From Castor canadensis (lineage: Eukaryota; Chordata; Mammalia; Rodentia; Castoridae): a stretch of 64,000 bases of DNA. The notes beneath the pieces were generated by a model. That model worked only from the letters and a program-made list of their open reading frames with translations, ran no database searches and was not told where the DNA came from. Location of the stretch: the NCBI RefSeq assembly GCF_047511655.1, contig NC_133390.1:133167583-133231582 (forward strand). The letters are read 5' to 3'. Made by a program: the position numbers and the translations under genes. Positions 47,376 through 59,349 of the stretch are shown here, one piece after another; the stretch's first letter is position 1, and the number at the start of each line of letters is the position of its first letter.

Positions 47376-50232
47376 CTCCTGCCCCTCATGGCTTCTCCTG
47401 TGTCCTCTCCTCCCCTGTGTGTGGGCCTGCTGAGCTGGCCAACCAACCTGGCTCCCTCCCCAGGCCCCAGGGGTGGGCAGACTGCCCTGAGAAGGCAGGG
47501 AGGGGAGGGCTGGCCCAGCTGGCGGGTGGGCAACGATGCCAAACTTCTGTGGGGTCCGAACTGCATGTGGAAGAGCACGCAGTCGGACCTGGCCTTCTTT
47601 ACATTCCTGTGGGAGGAGGCCAGATGCCAGAAGTGGGTGGAGAATTGTAGGAGAGCAGACTTAGAAGATAAAACACCTGTTCAATTGAATAAACATTATT
47701 GACTATGTTCCAAATACTTTGAAACATCCATGATCTGTAGAACTGGTCCTTGTAGGGTAGATCTTGGAGATAATGCAATACCAACAATAGTTTATCTTAT
47801 CCGTCATTTGAACAATCCACATAGTAGACACAGAAAACGAATAGAAAAATTGACTGACGATGCAATCAGGACAGAGAAACAGAAAAAAATTGATGCAACT
47901 TCTGAATGGGAACAAAAACATAAAGAAACAAACAACAGCAGTGCTCAGAACCCAGTACAGAGGGAGCTGACCAGCATGATGAAGACGTTTGCCTTTAACC
48001 CCTGAAGAGAAAGAAAACAAAGAATACCTAAAGTCTTTATTTGAAACTTTGATTCTTATGGGAAAACAAAACATACCTCAGGATGGGCATGAGGCTGATG
48101 AAATCCCAGAAGTTCTCTTTACTCCTGATAACTTTCAGGCACTGTTGGAATTCCGGGTGAATTCTGGTGAAGATGTCCTGAGAAAGCGCTTTGAGACCAC
48201 AGCAGTTAACACATTGTTCTGCTCTAAAACACAGCAGAAACAGATGCTAGAGATCTATGAGAGCTGCATTCAGGAAGAAATGCTTAGGGAAGTGAGAGAC
48301 TCATACTTTTTTTCCATTATCACCGATGATGTGGTGGACATAGCAAAGGAAAAGCATCTACCCGTGTTGGTGAGGTTTGTTGATGAATCTCATAACCTGA
48401 GAGAGGAATTTGGGAAAAATCTCCAGGGACCAACTTCTGATGTTTGCTTTGCAGCCAGTAGCTTGACTGCCATGCTACATTCTCTCAATGAAGTGATGGA
48501 AAATATTAAAGTTTATCATGAATTTTGGTTTGAGGAAGGCACAAATTTGGCAAACAAACTTGATATTCAGATGAAACTTCCTGGAAAATTCCATAGGGCC
48601 CAGCAAGGTAACTTGGACTCTCAGCTAAGCTGTGAAAGTTACTACAAAGAAACTCTAAGTGTTCCAACAGTGGAGCACATTATTCAGGAACTTAAAGATA
48701 TATACGCTGAACAGCACCTCAGAGCTCTTAAATGCTTATCTCTGGTACCTTCAGTCATGGGACAGCTCAAATTCAACACATCAGAAGTGATTTACCCAAT
48801 CCTGACACATTCTCAGCTGAGCTTCATTGTTGGAGAATCAAGTGGAAACAAGACGAAAAGATATAGAGCTTCTGTCCATCATTTATGAATACTGCCATCT
48901 TCCTACATCAAGTTTTTCCCTAATGTGTGTGCCTTGCTAAAAGTGCCGTGTATTCTTCCCATGATGAAGGTTGAGAATGAGCATTATGAAAACGGATGAA
49001 AGCATCTCAAAACATACTTGAACACTTTGACAGACCAAAGATCAAGTAATGTGGCTTTATTAACATAAATTTTGATATAAAACACGATCTGGATTTAATG
49101 GTGGACACATATATCACACTCTACACCACTAAGTCAGAGTTTCCTACAGATAATTCAGAAACCATTGAAAATACCTAAGAGACTTTTTAAATGGGCTTTG
49201 TCTTATGTGGAAGAAAAGCTATAAGATGTTGTGTGCCACTTAATCACTGAATATCTTTGCCTCTAGGCCTCTAGTTGAATATATTAACCATTGATGATCC
49301 GCTTATTTAAATGGCCCCAGTTTGAACTCTCTTCTTCCAAAAAATGGCATTGGAAGTGCCATGCTTTACCTGTGAATTATCTCTGCTAGTGGCACTCTGA
49401 AATTGCTTTAGTTAAGTCATTCTAGACACAACATGTAGTATCACTGTAGATACAGTTGTTAGGTATTGAGTTACCAGTTTTTTGAAAAAATGAAATTTGA
49501 GGAGGTATGGAAGAAAGGAATACATTTTATATAATGTTATAATGAATCCCACTATTGACTTTTGACTAGTAGAAGTTGTAAGTATAGTTTAAAAATCTGT
49601 TATAACAGCCATGGGGAGACGGAGGCAGGAGGATCTCAGGTTCAAGCCTGGGCTATCCAGCAAGACCCTGTCTCAAAAAAACCAAGGACTGGGATGGTAT
49701 CTCAGTGGTAAATGCTTGCCTAGCATACACAAGGCTCTAGTTTCCCTAACAACAATGAAAAAAATTTATAAAATCTGTAAAGAACGATTAAAGGAATTAC
49801 CAGAGAGTGAATTGTGAGCTCACCAAAGATTCAGTGTAGACCTGGTCTTTATCAAATGAAATTAAAGGAACAAGTTGCAGCTCAAATTGGAGTGGAAGGG
49901 CCTGCATTGTAGCTCTATACCTGGTTGTTGCTGTTTACATTCCTTTGTTGAGCCTACATTTTCATAAGGTTTTCATCAGATAAATGTTGGACACTTCTGC
50001 TTCAAGACAGAATTTATGCCATCCGTACAGGCAACTGGCTTGTCTGTTCCGTCTTTTTTCCATGATTATACCTACTGCCTCATCTTGACTTGTTAGAAAA
50101 ACCTACAGAAATAAATACTTTGTGGTTTATTTAGAAATAATACAGAAAGAATTGTTGATATTTTTGGTGAAGAAAATCAATTTTGTATAGTTTATTTCAA
50201 TCTAAATAAAATGTGAATTTTCATTTAAAAAA
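47376..50232 (+). pseudogene. THAP12: THAP12 (PRKRIR/p52rIPK) processed pseudogene
   Basis: Intronless copy of the THAP-domain protein p52rIPK, whose parent is, from memory, about 761 residues and spread over several exons. A GC-rich 5'UTR-like segment (47376-47535) leads to ATG at 47536. The THAP zinc-finger region reads NF.C, then KSTQSDLAFF and KWVENCRRADLEDKTP. The central part follows (KENKEYLKSLFE, VRFVDESHNLREEF, TSDVCFAASSLTA). The natural stop is TAA at 49176-49178, then a long 3'UTR, aataaa at 50205-50210 and a short A tail at 50227-50232. Breaks: a 1-nt loss near 47551; CGA to TGA at 47700; the last C2CH ligand His changed to Tyr (47715); frameshifts near 47960 and 48787; about 600 bp lost at 48408. 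The longest open part, 47989-48888, has no ATG of its own. Confidence 0.93.
49607..49765 (+). mobile_element. B1-ID composite SINE inside the pseudogene 3'UTR
   Basis: 'ggaggcaggaggatctcag', 'aagcctgggctatccagcaag' and 'accctgtctcaaaa' form the B1 part; 'gggatggtatctcagtggtaa' and 'tgcttgcctagcatacacaag' form the ID/tRNA-like part with its box A/B layout, ending in an A-rich tail. It postdates the pseudogene. Confidence 0.9.
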
Positions 50233-50371
50233 GATTTGAAACTAATCAGTCCAGGTCCATCATCCTGCTCTTCACTACTATGCTGCCTTTACATGTTTAC
50301 ATTAAAATGCTTTGCATACTTATGTGCACAAAAATAGGTAAGGGTATTAATAATTAAGATCTATAGATGAA

Positions 50372-50660
50372 AAGATGGAAAGATGGATGGATGGATGGAT
50401 AGATGAATAAATAATTGAATTAATGCAAAAATCAAAAGAAAGGAGTAAAAAGGATGTATAAGTGGATGAATGGAAGGAAGGCAGGAAGAATGAATGAGTA
50501 AATAGACATATGAATGGAGGGACAGAGAAAGAACAGAGGATAAAAGAGGTTAGTAGATACATGAATGGATGGATGGTTCCATTGAAAAAGGGATGGATGG
50601 ATGGATGGATGAATAGATGGATGGATTGATGATGATTGGCTACAGATGGAAAAAGTGATT
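50372..50660. repeat. Degenerate (ATGG)n tetranucleotide array
   Basis: Perfect ATGG units at 50382-50400 and 50592-50612, with diverged GAATGGA/AAGGAAGG variants between. The complementary frame at 50432-50932 (Ser/His/Pro-rich, with SIHPSIHPSIHP) is translation of this array and not a gene. Confidence 0.9.
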
Positions 50661-50664
50661 GAAG

Positions 50665-52230
50665 GAGGCAATAAAAAGGGATGGTTGGAGGGAAGTATAC
50701 AGGAAGAAGGGAATGAGAGGGAAAATGGATGAATAAAGGAAAGGAACAAATGGAACAAAAAATAGAGGTAGAAATTGAGTAAAAGAGAATAGGTGTCAGA
50801 ATTGAGACAGGAGGGGCTGAATGAATGGAAGATAGATAAAAAGGTAAATATATGAGCTAAATATTTACTGCTGATATGTTTTTTAACTTGAAAGTATGAA
50901 AACAAGGGAATAGTACAACAAATGAAAACCACAAAACTCTAGGTTTAGAGCAACTCACAATACTAAGCACTTAAAATTTGACATTTTTCTTAATGCAGTA
51001 TCAATGAGTTTTGAAGTCAACAGATCAAGGCCTTGATTAATCCACATTTTTGAAGAAAAAGAGGGAAAGGAGTGGAGAAAAAGGAGTAGGTGCCAACCAA
51101 AAGACTGTTACCACAGAATATATTATTTGTCTCAATAAACAATCCTTGCCTCTCAGGTCAAAATAATGAGTGGTGAACATCAAAGTAGTGAAAAAACATC
51201 ATCAAACCTGGAACAAAGATCTAGGGTCAGAGAGGAAATGGCCAAGCCAGGAAGAACCAGTTAGCCTTGGCTTCTAGAGCTTCAGTTCCTATCAAGGAAG
51301 GTCCTACTACAAAAGATCTGGGAGAGCACAGTACAAGGATAGACACTGGAAGTAGAAAAGTGCTTAGATTAAACCTTGCATGGCCGGCACTGCAGATCCA
51401 AAATGTTGCAGAGCTGATGTTCACCTATGGGTGGACAGTTAGGAGCAGTGACTACTATTTGATTTCTAAGTTGTAATTTAATATATATTAAGTTGTAGAT
51501 GTATGCATTCATATACAAAAAAGCCATAAAGCACATTATTCTTGTTGCAGTAGGAAACCATGTTACCCATGGGTGCTCAAACATATCAGCCATACTGCTA
51601 TATTTGCTAAAGACAATTTGAAGGAATACTGTACCTCTATCTTTAGGATACTCAGAGAGAAGATGATGCACAGTCTAACAAAATAACCATAATTGAAATT
51701 TTGTGTAATATTAAGCTATCTGTGTCACATCAGTTAGCTTTTGCTGCTTAACAATCTGCTCCCAAATGAACCAGCTTTGCAAGACAATGATTATTAACTT
51801 GTGATTGCAGGGATTAATTGGATGGGTCTTCTGGTCTAATCTGGCTCAGCTGACCTCAGTGGAGCTTGCTTAGGTGTCTGTAGTCAGCTAGTGGGCTGAT
51901 TAATCACTTGGTAATCCAGAGGCCTTTTTAACATAGCTGGCACTCTGTTTGCCAGGGCAATACAGGTGACCAGGCCATATGTCTCTCTCCATTCAACAAG
52001 GTAGCACAGACTTCTTCAAATGGCAGTGGTTGAAAGATTCCAAAAATTGCAAGTAATAAGCCCTAATATATAGCACTGTCCAAGCCTCTGCTTACGTCAT
52101 GTTTGCTAATGTCCCACTGGCCAAAGCAGGTCACATGGCCAATACAGACTCAAGTCACAGAGAGAAATGAGCTCTGCCTTTTGAGGAGAAAGAGATGCCA
52201 GGTCACATTACAAGGGAGGCATGGAGGAGA
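50665..52230. other. Non-coding unique sequence
   Basis: No gene recognised. Purine-rich to about 50830, then ordinary sequence. Confidence 0.45.
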
Positions 52231-52248
52231 ATCTGTGGTAATTTTTCT

Positions 52249-52342
52249 TCTTTAAATTTTTTTATTCTTTTTTTTCTTTATTTTTTTAATTTTTATTTTA
52301 TTCATATGTGCATACAATGTTTGGGTCATTTCTCCCTCCTTC
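52249..52342 (-). mobile_element. Very short (~94 bp) L1 3' end, antisense, with target-site duplication
   Basis: T-rich start, then 'attcatatgtgcatacaatg' and 'tttgggtcatttctccctcc', the reverse of the L1 terminus at 9360-9420. The flanking duplication is 52232-52248 (tctgtggtaatttttct) and 52343-52359 (tctgtgataatttttct), one mismatch in 17. An extreme 5' truncation with classic retrotransposition hallmarks. Confidence 0.88.
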
Positions 52343-52770
52343 TCTGTGATAATTTTTCTAATCTGCCACTTATACCAGTGATTTGGTATATATCATTTAT
52401 ATGTGTAGAATCACTAATTAAGATACAAAGTAAATCCAACTCTTTGTAAGCACATTCAATTATTCTCTGTTCCAGTGTATTTTTACAGTTTGGTTTTTAT
52501 AGAACCCATCTGAGATTTGATGATCTCTACACCTTCTCTTTTAAAGATGCACATGCATATTGGCAAATTTCTTCCTCAAATGCAGGTTTACAAAATGAGG
52601 AACATGTTGTGAAATAACTGGTCTGTACTCCTCAAAGATGTTATGGAGATTCAACTTGATACAAATACAGCCATGTTATGTTCTAACAGCCATTATGATG
52701 ACAAGTAATCCTTGTCAGTTTTTCCTGGTATCTCCAGCAAACCATGAGTAGAGAAAACCATTAGGGTAAT

Positions 52771-53081
52771 ATGTGGAACTTTCCAGCCAAACCTGGCTGC
52801 TGTGATGGGCCTGACGTGATATTATCCTAGGACAAACCAGGTGCCTTCCAGACAGGATGAAGTCACTTTTGTCTTAACGCATATACTTGCCTATCCTTCT
52901 GACCCAGATTGTAGGCATCCAGTTAGTCCTGCTGCTACCTAGGAGCACACTTTTGTCTGTTAGTATCCCAATAAATCTCACTTTATTGTCATTATGCGCC
53001 TGTCTGCTTCTTTCTTGAGTCTCAGTTCACCTTGGGACTGACTGGTTCTCCCACTCTAGGAGCAGAGTGTTCTGGAACAAA
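52771..53081 (+). mobile_element. Possible solo LTR remnant
   Basis: 'ccaataaatctcactttatt' at 52968 followed by a 'cgcctgtctgcttctttc' C/T-rich stretch is typical of an LTR polyadenylation and U5 region. A TG start near 52772 and a CA end near 53079 are possible but no target duplication is clear. Confidence 0.45.
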
Positions 53082-53487
53082 TGTTAAAGCCTAAAGACAG
53101 AAAGACTAAGAAATTATTCCAGATTAAAAGGGACTGAAGAGATATGTCAACTAAATGTGGCATAGGATCCTAGATTGTGAAGACACAACAACTCTAAGTT
53201 GTCCAACATATGGAGTCCCTGGGTTTAATCCTCAGCACCATAATAAGTAAGTAAGTTAATTAACTAATAAAATGATGTAAGTGATATTGATATTGTGTAG
53301 GCTGCATAATGATGCTACAAAGATGTTTACATCTTTATCCAAGGTTACATGAACATGATACCTTATAAAGCAAAAGAGGTTTTGCAGATGTGATTAAATA
53401 AGGTCCTTGAGGAAGGATGTTATCTGGGATTTGGGAGGGAAGGGGACTAAACATAATTGCAAGATTCCTTGTAAGAGGGAAGCCACA

Positions 53488-53671
53488 AACGGGGATGGGT
53501 GGCTCAGGCCTGTAATCCTAGCTTCTCAGGAGGCAGAGCTAGGAGTACTGAGGTGTGAAACCAGTTCAGGGCAAATAGTTCATGAGACCCTATCTTGAAA
53601 AATCCCATCACAAAAAAGTGTGGCTCAAAGTGTTGGCTCTGAGTTCAAATGCTAGCACCACACACACAAAA
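53488..53671 (+). mobile_element. B1-tRNA composite SINE, sense, with target-site duplication
   Basis: 'ggtggctcaggcctgtaatcc' start (pol III box A region), then 'ctcaggaggcagagctagg', then the tRNA-like tail 'ctctgagttcaaatgctagc' and a CA/A-rich end. Flanked by aagccaca at 53480-53487 and 53672-53679. Confidence 0.92.
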
Positions 53672-53679
53672 AAGCCACA

Positions 53680-55065
53680 GTGTTCAAGGAGGGGAAAGGT
53701 GATGGGAGAAGGAAACAAGAGATTGAACTGCTGTGAGGGTTTGAACAGGAGCTAGGGAATGTGGATGGTCCTGGAAGCTGAAACAGGTGCCAGATGAATC
53801 TATGTGAGCCAGCAAAAGGATCTGAGACCTGCCAACACTTTGAGTTTTGGTCTCTGATGTCCTGAACTATAATAGAATAAAGCTGTATTGCTTTAAACAA
53901 CTATATTTGTACGGACATTCTATAGTGCCACCGGGAAACTCACACAGATGTTAACAGTAATGGCAAAAGTGCATATGAGCTGTGGATGAGATACTTATAC
54001 CAATATTAGATTTTCTTGTTTTGATAACTATACTGTATGTAAGGGTAAGCCCTTGTTTTTAAACACTGCACTGTAAAGTCAATAAGTGTAACTAGGCATA
54101 AAGTCTCTAATTCTCTTTCCAACGGTTCAGGGAAAAAATAGATGTACGTGAATGTACTTATTTATACACGTTTAATGACATACATTATACTTGTGTGCAT
54201 ATATGCTATATTGCATATAACATACAAACATATGTGAAAGATGCACATCTATATCTTTTTGGGACATATTCAGATCTTCTACAAAGATATGCAAAATATG
54301 CAAATACATAGTTATTCACATGATATACCCATAATTCAGATTTACATATTGCATAAGATATATAAAACCAAAACAAATGTGTACATATTTACTGAAAGAG
54401 AATGATAAAGCAAATGGAGAAAAATGTAATTGAGTAATAAATTTCAGTAAACTGTTTAAGGGTAGCTCATTTTTATTATTCTTGCAGTTTTTACGAAAAT
54501 TTTAATTACATCAAAATACAATGTTTCCAAAAAACAATTTGGAAACCTTGGGAAACTAGAAAAATCAATTACAGGACTTATGAGTAGCCTGAGGTCTAGC
54601 TCTGAACCCCAAGTCAAGAATGCCTGGACTTTATGTCATCACAGAAGTTATGAGAAGGAATCAATTTAACAACCAGCATTTGTCTATACATTTCTGTAGG
54701 TCTGAAGGGAGATTACCACGTCTGGGTGGACAGTTAGGGAGATATTCCTCATGCTTCATTCCCAGGGTGTATTAAGCTACAATTCACTGCAATGAACACT
54801 TCCTTCTAAAAAATGCAGACTCAATGACCTTTGTAAATCCATTTGCCATAGGGTAGGATGGGACCTGATGGGGTTGAGAAAAATGTAGTGTGCCCCCTTC
54901 CCTGGGCCAAGTCACCATTCTTGTCTCTAAATGTATCTGTTCCCTGGCTTATGTGATGTTCTGCTCTATCTGGACTATGTGGAGTGGGCACCACAGAAGA
55001 GCAACTATGCAGATGTGCTAGAGCTGGGGTTTGAAGGATCCAATTGCTTGAACCTAAGATGATTG
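53680..55065. other. Non-coding AT-rich sequence
   Basis: No gene recognised. 54150-54370 is rich in alternating TA/CATA motifs without a clean repeat unit. Confidence 0.45.
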
Positions 55066-55069
55066 CCAG

Positions 55070-55282
55070 ATTTTCGCAGTACTGAGGATTGAACACAGCA
55101 CCTCCAGCATGGTAGGCAAATGCTCTATCCCTTGACCATGTCCCTAACCTTTTTGTTTATATTTTGTTTTTGAGATAGGGTCTCACTGTCTTTGCTCAGG
55201 ATGGCTTTGAATCGGAGATTCTCCTGCCTCTGCCTTCAAAGTAGCTGGCATTACAGGAAGGTACCACTATGCCTAGTTTAAC
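55070..55282 (-). mobile_element. Composite tRNA-like/B1 SINE, antisense
   Basis: 'agtactgaggattgaacac' and 'atgctctatcccttgacc' are the reversed tRNA-like unit; 'tgagatagggtctcactgtc', 'caggatggctttgaatc' and 'agtagctggcattacagg' are reversed B1. Confidence 0.88.
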
Positions 55283-55748
55283 TGCTAAATTTTGATTATG
55301 AATTTTTCCCTTTCCAATATTTAACTTCTTCAAGGAAAAGGCACAATCTTAAACTTTATTTGCATATCTTATTTCAACTGACATGATATAAAATATCAGC
55401 AGATATTTGTGTGTGAAATTAGAAACCTAAGAAATCATGTTGCATATAAAATATACAAACCCTTAAAATCCATAGAAAATACAAATAGTACATATTGTGT
55501 TTTAGGAAGATTAGTGTTGTATCTTATTTTGTACTTGGAATAACAAGAGAACATTATCATAAATGTGATTATATTCTAGTTATAACTTTTGATTTCAGTT
55601 TTAGAATTTATAAATTCAGATCAAGTGTTTCAAGAGAAACACTATATTTGCTGGCATAATCACCACCTCTACATTTTCAAATCATACCCTTTCTCACATG
55701 TACCATGATTTTTTATGTCCCTGTAGCTCCATCTCCCCATATTTAAAT

Positions 55749-55891
55749 AACATATTTGACAATATGTTATTATTATGTTATATGTTGTTATTATGTTATT
55801 ATGTTATATTTATAATATAACATATTGTTATATTTGACAATATGTTATTATGTTATATGTTGTTATTATGTTATATGTTGTTACCCATAGC
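55749..55891. repeat. ATGTT-rich tandem array with palindromic core
   Basis: Two copies of an ~60-bp block (start 55749 and about 55829, each 'tatttgacaatatgttatta' followed by 'tgttatatgttgttattatg'), themselves built of TTATTATG and TTATATG units. Between them lies 'tataatataacatattgtta', complementary to the flanking 'tatgttatatttata', so the middle can fold back. Confidence 0.85.
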
Positions 55892-55894
55892 AAG

Positions 55895-56420
55895 GAAAAA
55901 GCAACAGCAGAAGGAAATAAAAGCTTGTTAGAAAATAAGTAAATATAAAAAAGTGGCTGCTTCCAAGCTATAGAGGTTTTCTGTTTTGCTATACATTTCA
56001 GTCAATCACCTTCTAAACTCCTTCTAAACATTTAGATATTCTCAGTCGAAGAAAAAAGATTCTTTGATTCTGCCTTCCTAGAAGCCCTGTGTTTTCTAGG
56101 TCATACAGCCTTGTTTCTATCCAGTTTCCTAACCTGCACTTGCTCATCATAGTTCTCTGACCAGGAACACAGGACCAAGAGGCTGGCCTTTGGTTATGCC
56201 GTCATTTAAATGATTTCCTCCTGACCTTAATCCACACAGGTAGATCTGATACGCAACCTGATCCTACTACCTTCTCATTACTCCCCCAACTGTAGTCAGG
56301 CTTGCTGTCTTCCTTTGCTTTGAGCACAAAGTTGGTTCCACTGAATGGATAGGTATGGCCCAGCATCATGCTCCAGTTATTCACCAACCTTGTACTTCTC
56401 TCACCTTTTATTTAATAGAG
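55895..56420. other. Non-coding unique sequence
   Basis: Nothing recognised. Confidence 0.45.
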
Positions 56421-56424
56421 ATGT

Positions 56425-56795
56425 TATAGTCAGCTTTCCATCACTGTGACAAATATTTCTACTTACAAATATGAAACAGTTAATTTGGCTCAAAGTGTCA
56501 GAGATTTCAGTTCATATCATTTAGCCTTGTTGCCTTTGGGCCTGTGGTGAAGCAGCACATCATTGCAAAGAACATCGCAGAGGAACTCACTCATCTCACG
56601 GCAGCCAGGAAGCAATGACAGAGAGAGGAAGAGGTTTGGGTCCTGATAGCCACTAAGTGCATGCCCTTGTGGGCCTAACTTCATCTCACTGGTCCCCACT
56701 TCTTAAAGTTTCAAACACCTCCTAAGAGTTCCACAGGCTGGAGACCAACGTTGCAACAAACAGACCCTCTGGGGACATTCAAAATCCAAACTATA
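56425..56795 (+). repeat. Dispersed ~365-bp repeat, copy 2
   Basis: Same orientation and termini (tatagt ... actata) as 24105-24469. This copy keeps 'gtcagctttccatcactgtg' at its left and 'ggggacattcaaaatccaa' at its right. The mid portion shares the 'gaagcaatgacagagagagg'-type block. The copies are well diverged, so the spread is not recent. Confidence 0.75.
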
Positions 56796-56799
56796 ATGG

Positions 56800-57360
56800 G
56801 TGGTTGGTCAGGTCTGTCTTTCCCAGAGGATTTGGTCTTGAGAAGAAGGACTCAATTATGCAATCTGGGTCCCCTATTTTTACATGTTGGGCAAACACAG
56901 GGGAGCTGCTCTGTCTCCTGTACTACCCATCCAGGCAGCACTAAGTCCTGTCTCTATTCACAGGAACCAAGTGTAGACATCTACTCTTATATTCTCCACA
57001 AGCCCAGACTAACCTTAATCTGCAAGGCAAAACAAACCATGTACTCTCAACAACCTCTCTACTGAGTCAAGAAAACTCTCAATGTGGAGCCAGTTATTAC
57101 AGAAATCCACAGTAGGGGGAAAACAACTTTGATTGGACTGAACACATGCCTCCTTTACCCTGTCATTAAAAGAAAAATGCTTCTTATTTGGTATTTTAAC
57201 TTATGAAATCAATTCAGATTTTATGGTAAATGAAACAAAGCCAATTGGTGTATTTAAAACAATGCCCCCCTCCAGGCACCTCATCCTCCCACACACATAG
57301 TCCCCTTCAAAGACCCTTTCCTGGTTCAAACATATGCACATACGTGAACACATGTCTCTG
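56800..57360. other. Non-coding unique sequence
   Basis: Nothing recognised. Confidence 0.45.
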
Positions 57361-57364
57361 AGGC

Positions 57365-58140
57365 ATTGTCTCTATTTTTATTGGGATAGAATATATTTGA
57401 CATAGAATTTATTATCTTAACCATTTTAAGTGTACAGTTTGGTGACATTGAATTCATTCACATTATTGTAAAACCATCACCATCATCCATCCTTGAGAAC
57501 GGTTTAACTATAATCATATAATGACAACTCCTTCTGTCCCTTTGTCCTAGCCTGTGGAAACCATTGTTCTCCTTTGGGCTCTATGAATTTAATCACTATA
57601 GGTACCTTATATAAGTAGAATCATATGTTTTTATTCTCTTTTTCTTTGGCTTTACTGCAGTTTGAACTCAGTGCTTCACATTTGTTAGGTAGGCATTGTA
57701 CCACTTAAGCCACATCTACGGCCCTTTTGATTCTGATTATTTTAACTTGTTGCTCGGGCTGAATTCAAACTATGATCCTTTCAATCTCAGTCTTTCAAGT
57801 AGCTAGTATTATAGTCATGAACCCCCAGCACCCAAATTAATTTCTATCTTTTTGTGTAAATCATTTCACTTAGCATAATGTTCTCACGCTCTCTCACGTT
57901 GTAGCATGTATGAGAATTCCATTCCTTTTTTAGCCTGAGTAATAGTCCATTGTTTGGATATAACATTTTGGCTTACCCATTCATCCATTTAAGAACACTT
58001 CAGGCAATTCTATATCTTGGCTATTGTGAATAATGCCACCACGAACATGGTATCCAAGTGTCTGCCCCTAATTTCAAATCTTTTTTGTATATACTTCAAA
58101 GTAGAATTGCTTTGCTGAGTCATCTTCAGAACAAATGGAC
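57365..58140 (-). mobile_element. Old L1 (L1M-type) 3' region, antisense, split by a SINE
   Basis: 'accattttaagtgtacagtt', 'ttcacattattgtaaaacc', 'taggtaccttatataagtag', 'cacttagcataatgttctc' and 'tggctattgtgaataatgcc' occur in the standard order of an antisense L1M 3' region. The SINE at 57650-57838 interrupts it. Confidence 0.88.
57650..57838 (-). mobile_element. Composite tRNA-like/B1 SINE, antisense, inside old L1
   Basis: 'cagtttgaactcagtgcttc', 'gtaccacttaagccacatc' (tRNA-like part), then 'cttgttgctcgggctgaattc' and 'agtagctagtattatagtc' (B1 part). Diverged. Confidence 0.85.
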
Positions 58141-58144
58141 AAAA

Positions 58145-59345
58145 TTCACAATTGTGTTGTTTTTATTGTTCAGTAATATAACTGTTAAATTGCATATCAC
58201 AGTGCAGTGATATGTAAAATAGTATGTCCAGTGGAGGTACCTCAGCTATATTATTCCCAGAAAATATAGTGCTTGGGGATACAAATCAATTCATTTATCC
58301 AGTGACTCATTCAGTCAGCAGGTGTCTGATGTCTGATTGGCAGAGGCAACATCTTGTAACTGTGGGACAGCTACAATGGAGACTGGGATTCCACACTTAC
58401 ATAATGGGTGCCAGATTCTACCACAATTGGCAGAGATGGGTTGTAAGGCTAGGCCCCTGCAACCTCTGCCAATTACCTCCTCCAATCTATTCTCTCCTTT
58501 CTAGAGAAGATAAAAATATTGGGCTTAAGACTAGTCTTCAGGGAGTTTGAATTCATTAAAATGAAACAGGAACTAGAACTATTCTGACTCTTGAGTACAA
58601 AGGTGAATCCAATTCTGTCTATAAATCCTTGTTACCCACTGTGTGAGCTCAGGTTCCTCAGGTGTCGCTGTTAAGGTCAATATTGGTCTATATGCATTTG
58701 ATTAGGGCAGAGCCCTGTGAGTGTCCAGGAAGAGGTGGTGAGAAAGTAGGATAGACAAGTAGAAGCACAATAACAGGCAACTTTGACCAGTCTCAGTTGA
58801 TAGCGTTGGGAGCTTTGGAGCACCATTTACATCTCATTCCTCCAAAGGAAAGCCTTTTCTCATGTCTGCACTGTCAGGCAGGGACCAGTGGCCACCTTGG
58901 GGATGTGATTGCCAAGCCACTTCTGGTGCTGAGATCTTGCTGTGCAGTTGCCTGATTACAAACCCCTAAGGTGGCTACAAGTATAGTTGTTAGAGTCAAA
59001 GCTGGTATAGAATACACAGCAGCATGGGATAGGTCCCAGGAATAGTCATAGATATTGCCACGTTCTGTCACCTGCTGCACTAGAGGACTTTGACTCTTTG
59101 TGTCACCATAATTACCAGATGGTTCAGCATCAGAACACAAAGTAAGGCCACTTCCACTAGCCTGCCCTCCAAGGAACCCACTTCATCCAAATAGTCACGC
59201 AGAGAATGATGGACACAAGATGACATCAGTGTAGTTTCTGTTTTATTAAGACTGATGTTGAAACATAAAAATTACATCTCGTATCATCAAGGAACTAAAT
59301 GTTCTTCTAGAAGATATAAGCATAGTTTTTAATTGCAAAACTGTA
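58145..59345. other. Non-coding unique sequence
   Basis: No gene recognised. The 108-codon frame at 58224-58550 has no domain I know. Confidence 0.45.
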
Positions 59346-59349
59346 TTTA

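Noticed and set aside
47989..48888. 299-codon frame as a functional THAP12 paralogue
   Set aside because: It starts from a non-ATG codon, is upstream-broken by a stop and frameshifts, lacks the DNA-binding finger and about 200 central codons, and ends in a frameshift. The whole is a processed pseudogene.
49607..49765. tRNA gene in the ID-like unit
   Set aside because: The box A/B-like sequence belongs to a SINE with an A-rich tail, and no full cloverleaf is present.
50432..50932. 166-codon low-complexity protein, minus strand
   Set aside because: Same cause: a complementary frame through an ATGG-type array.
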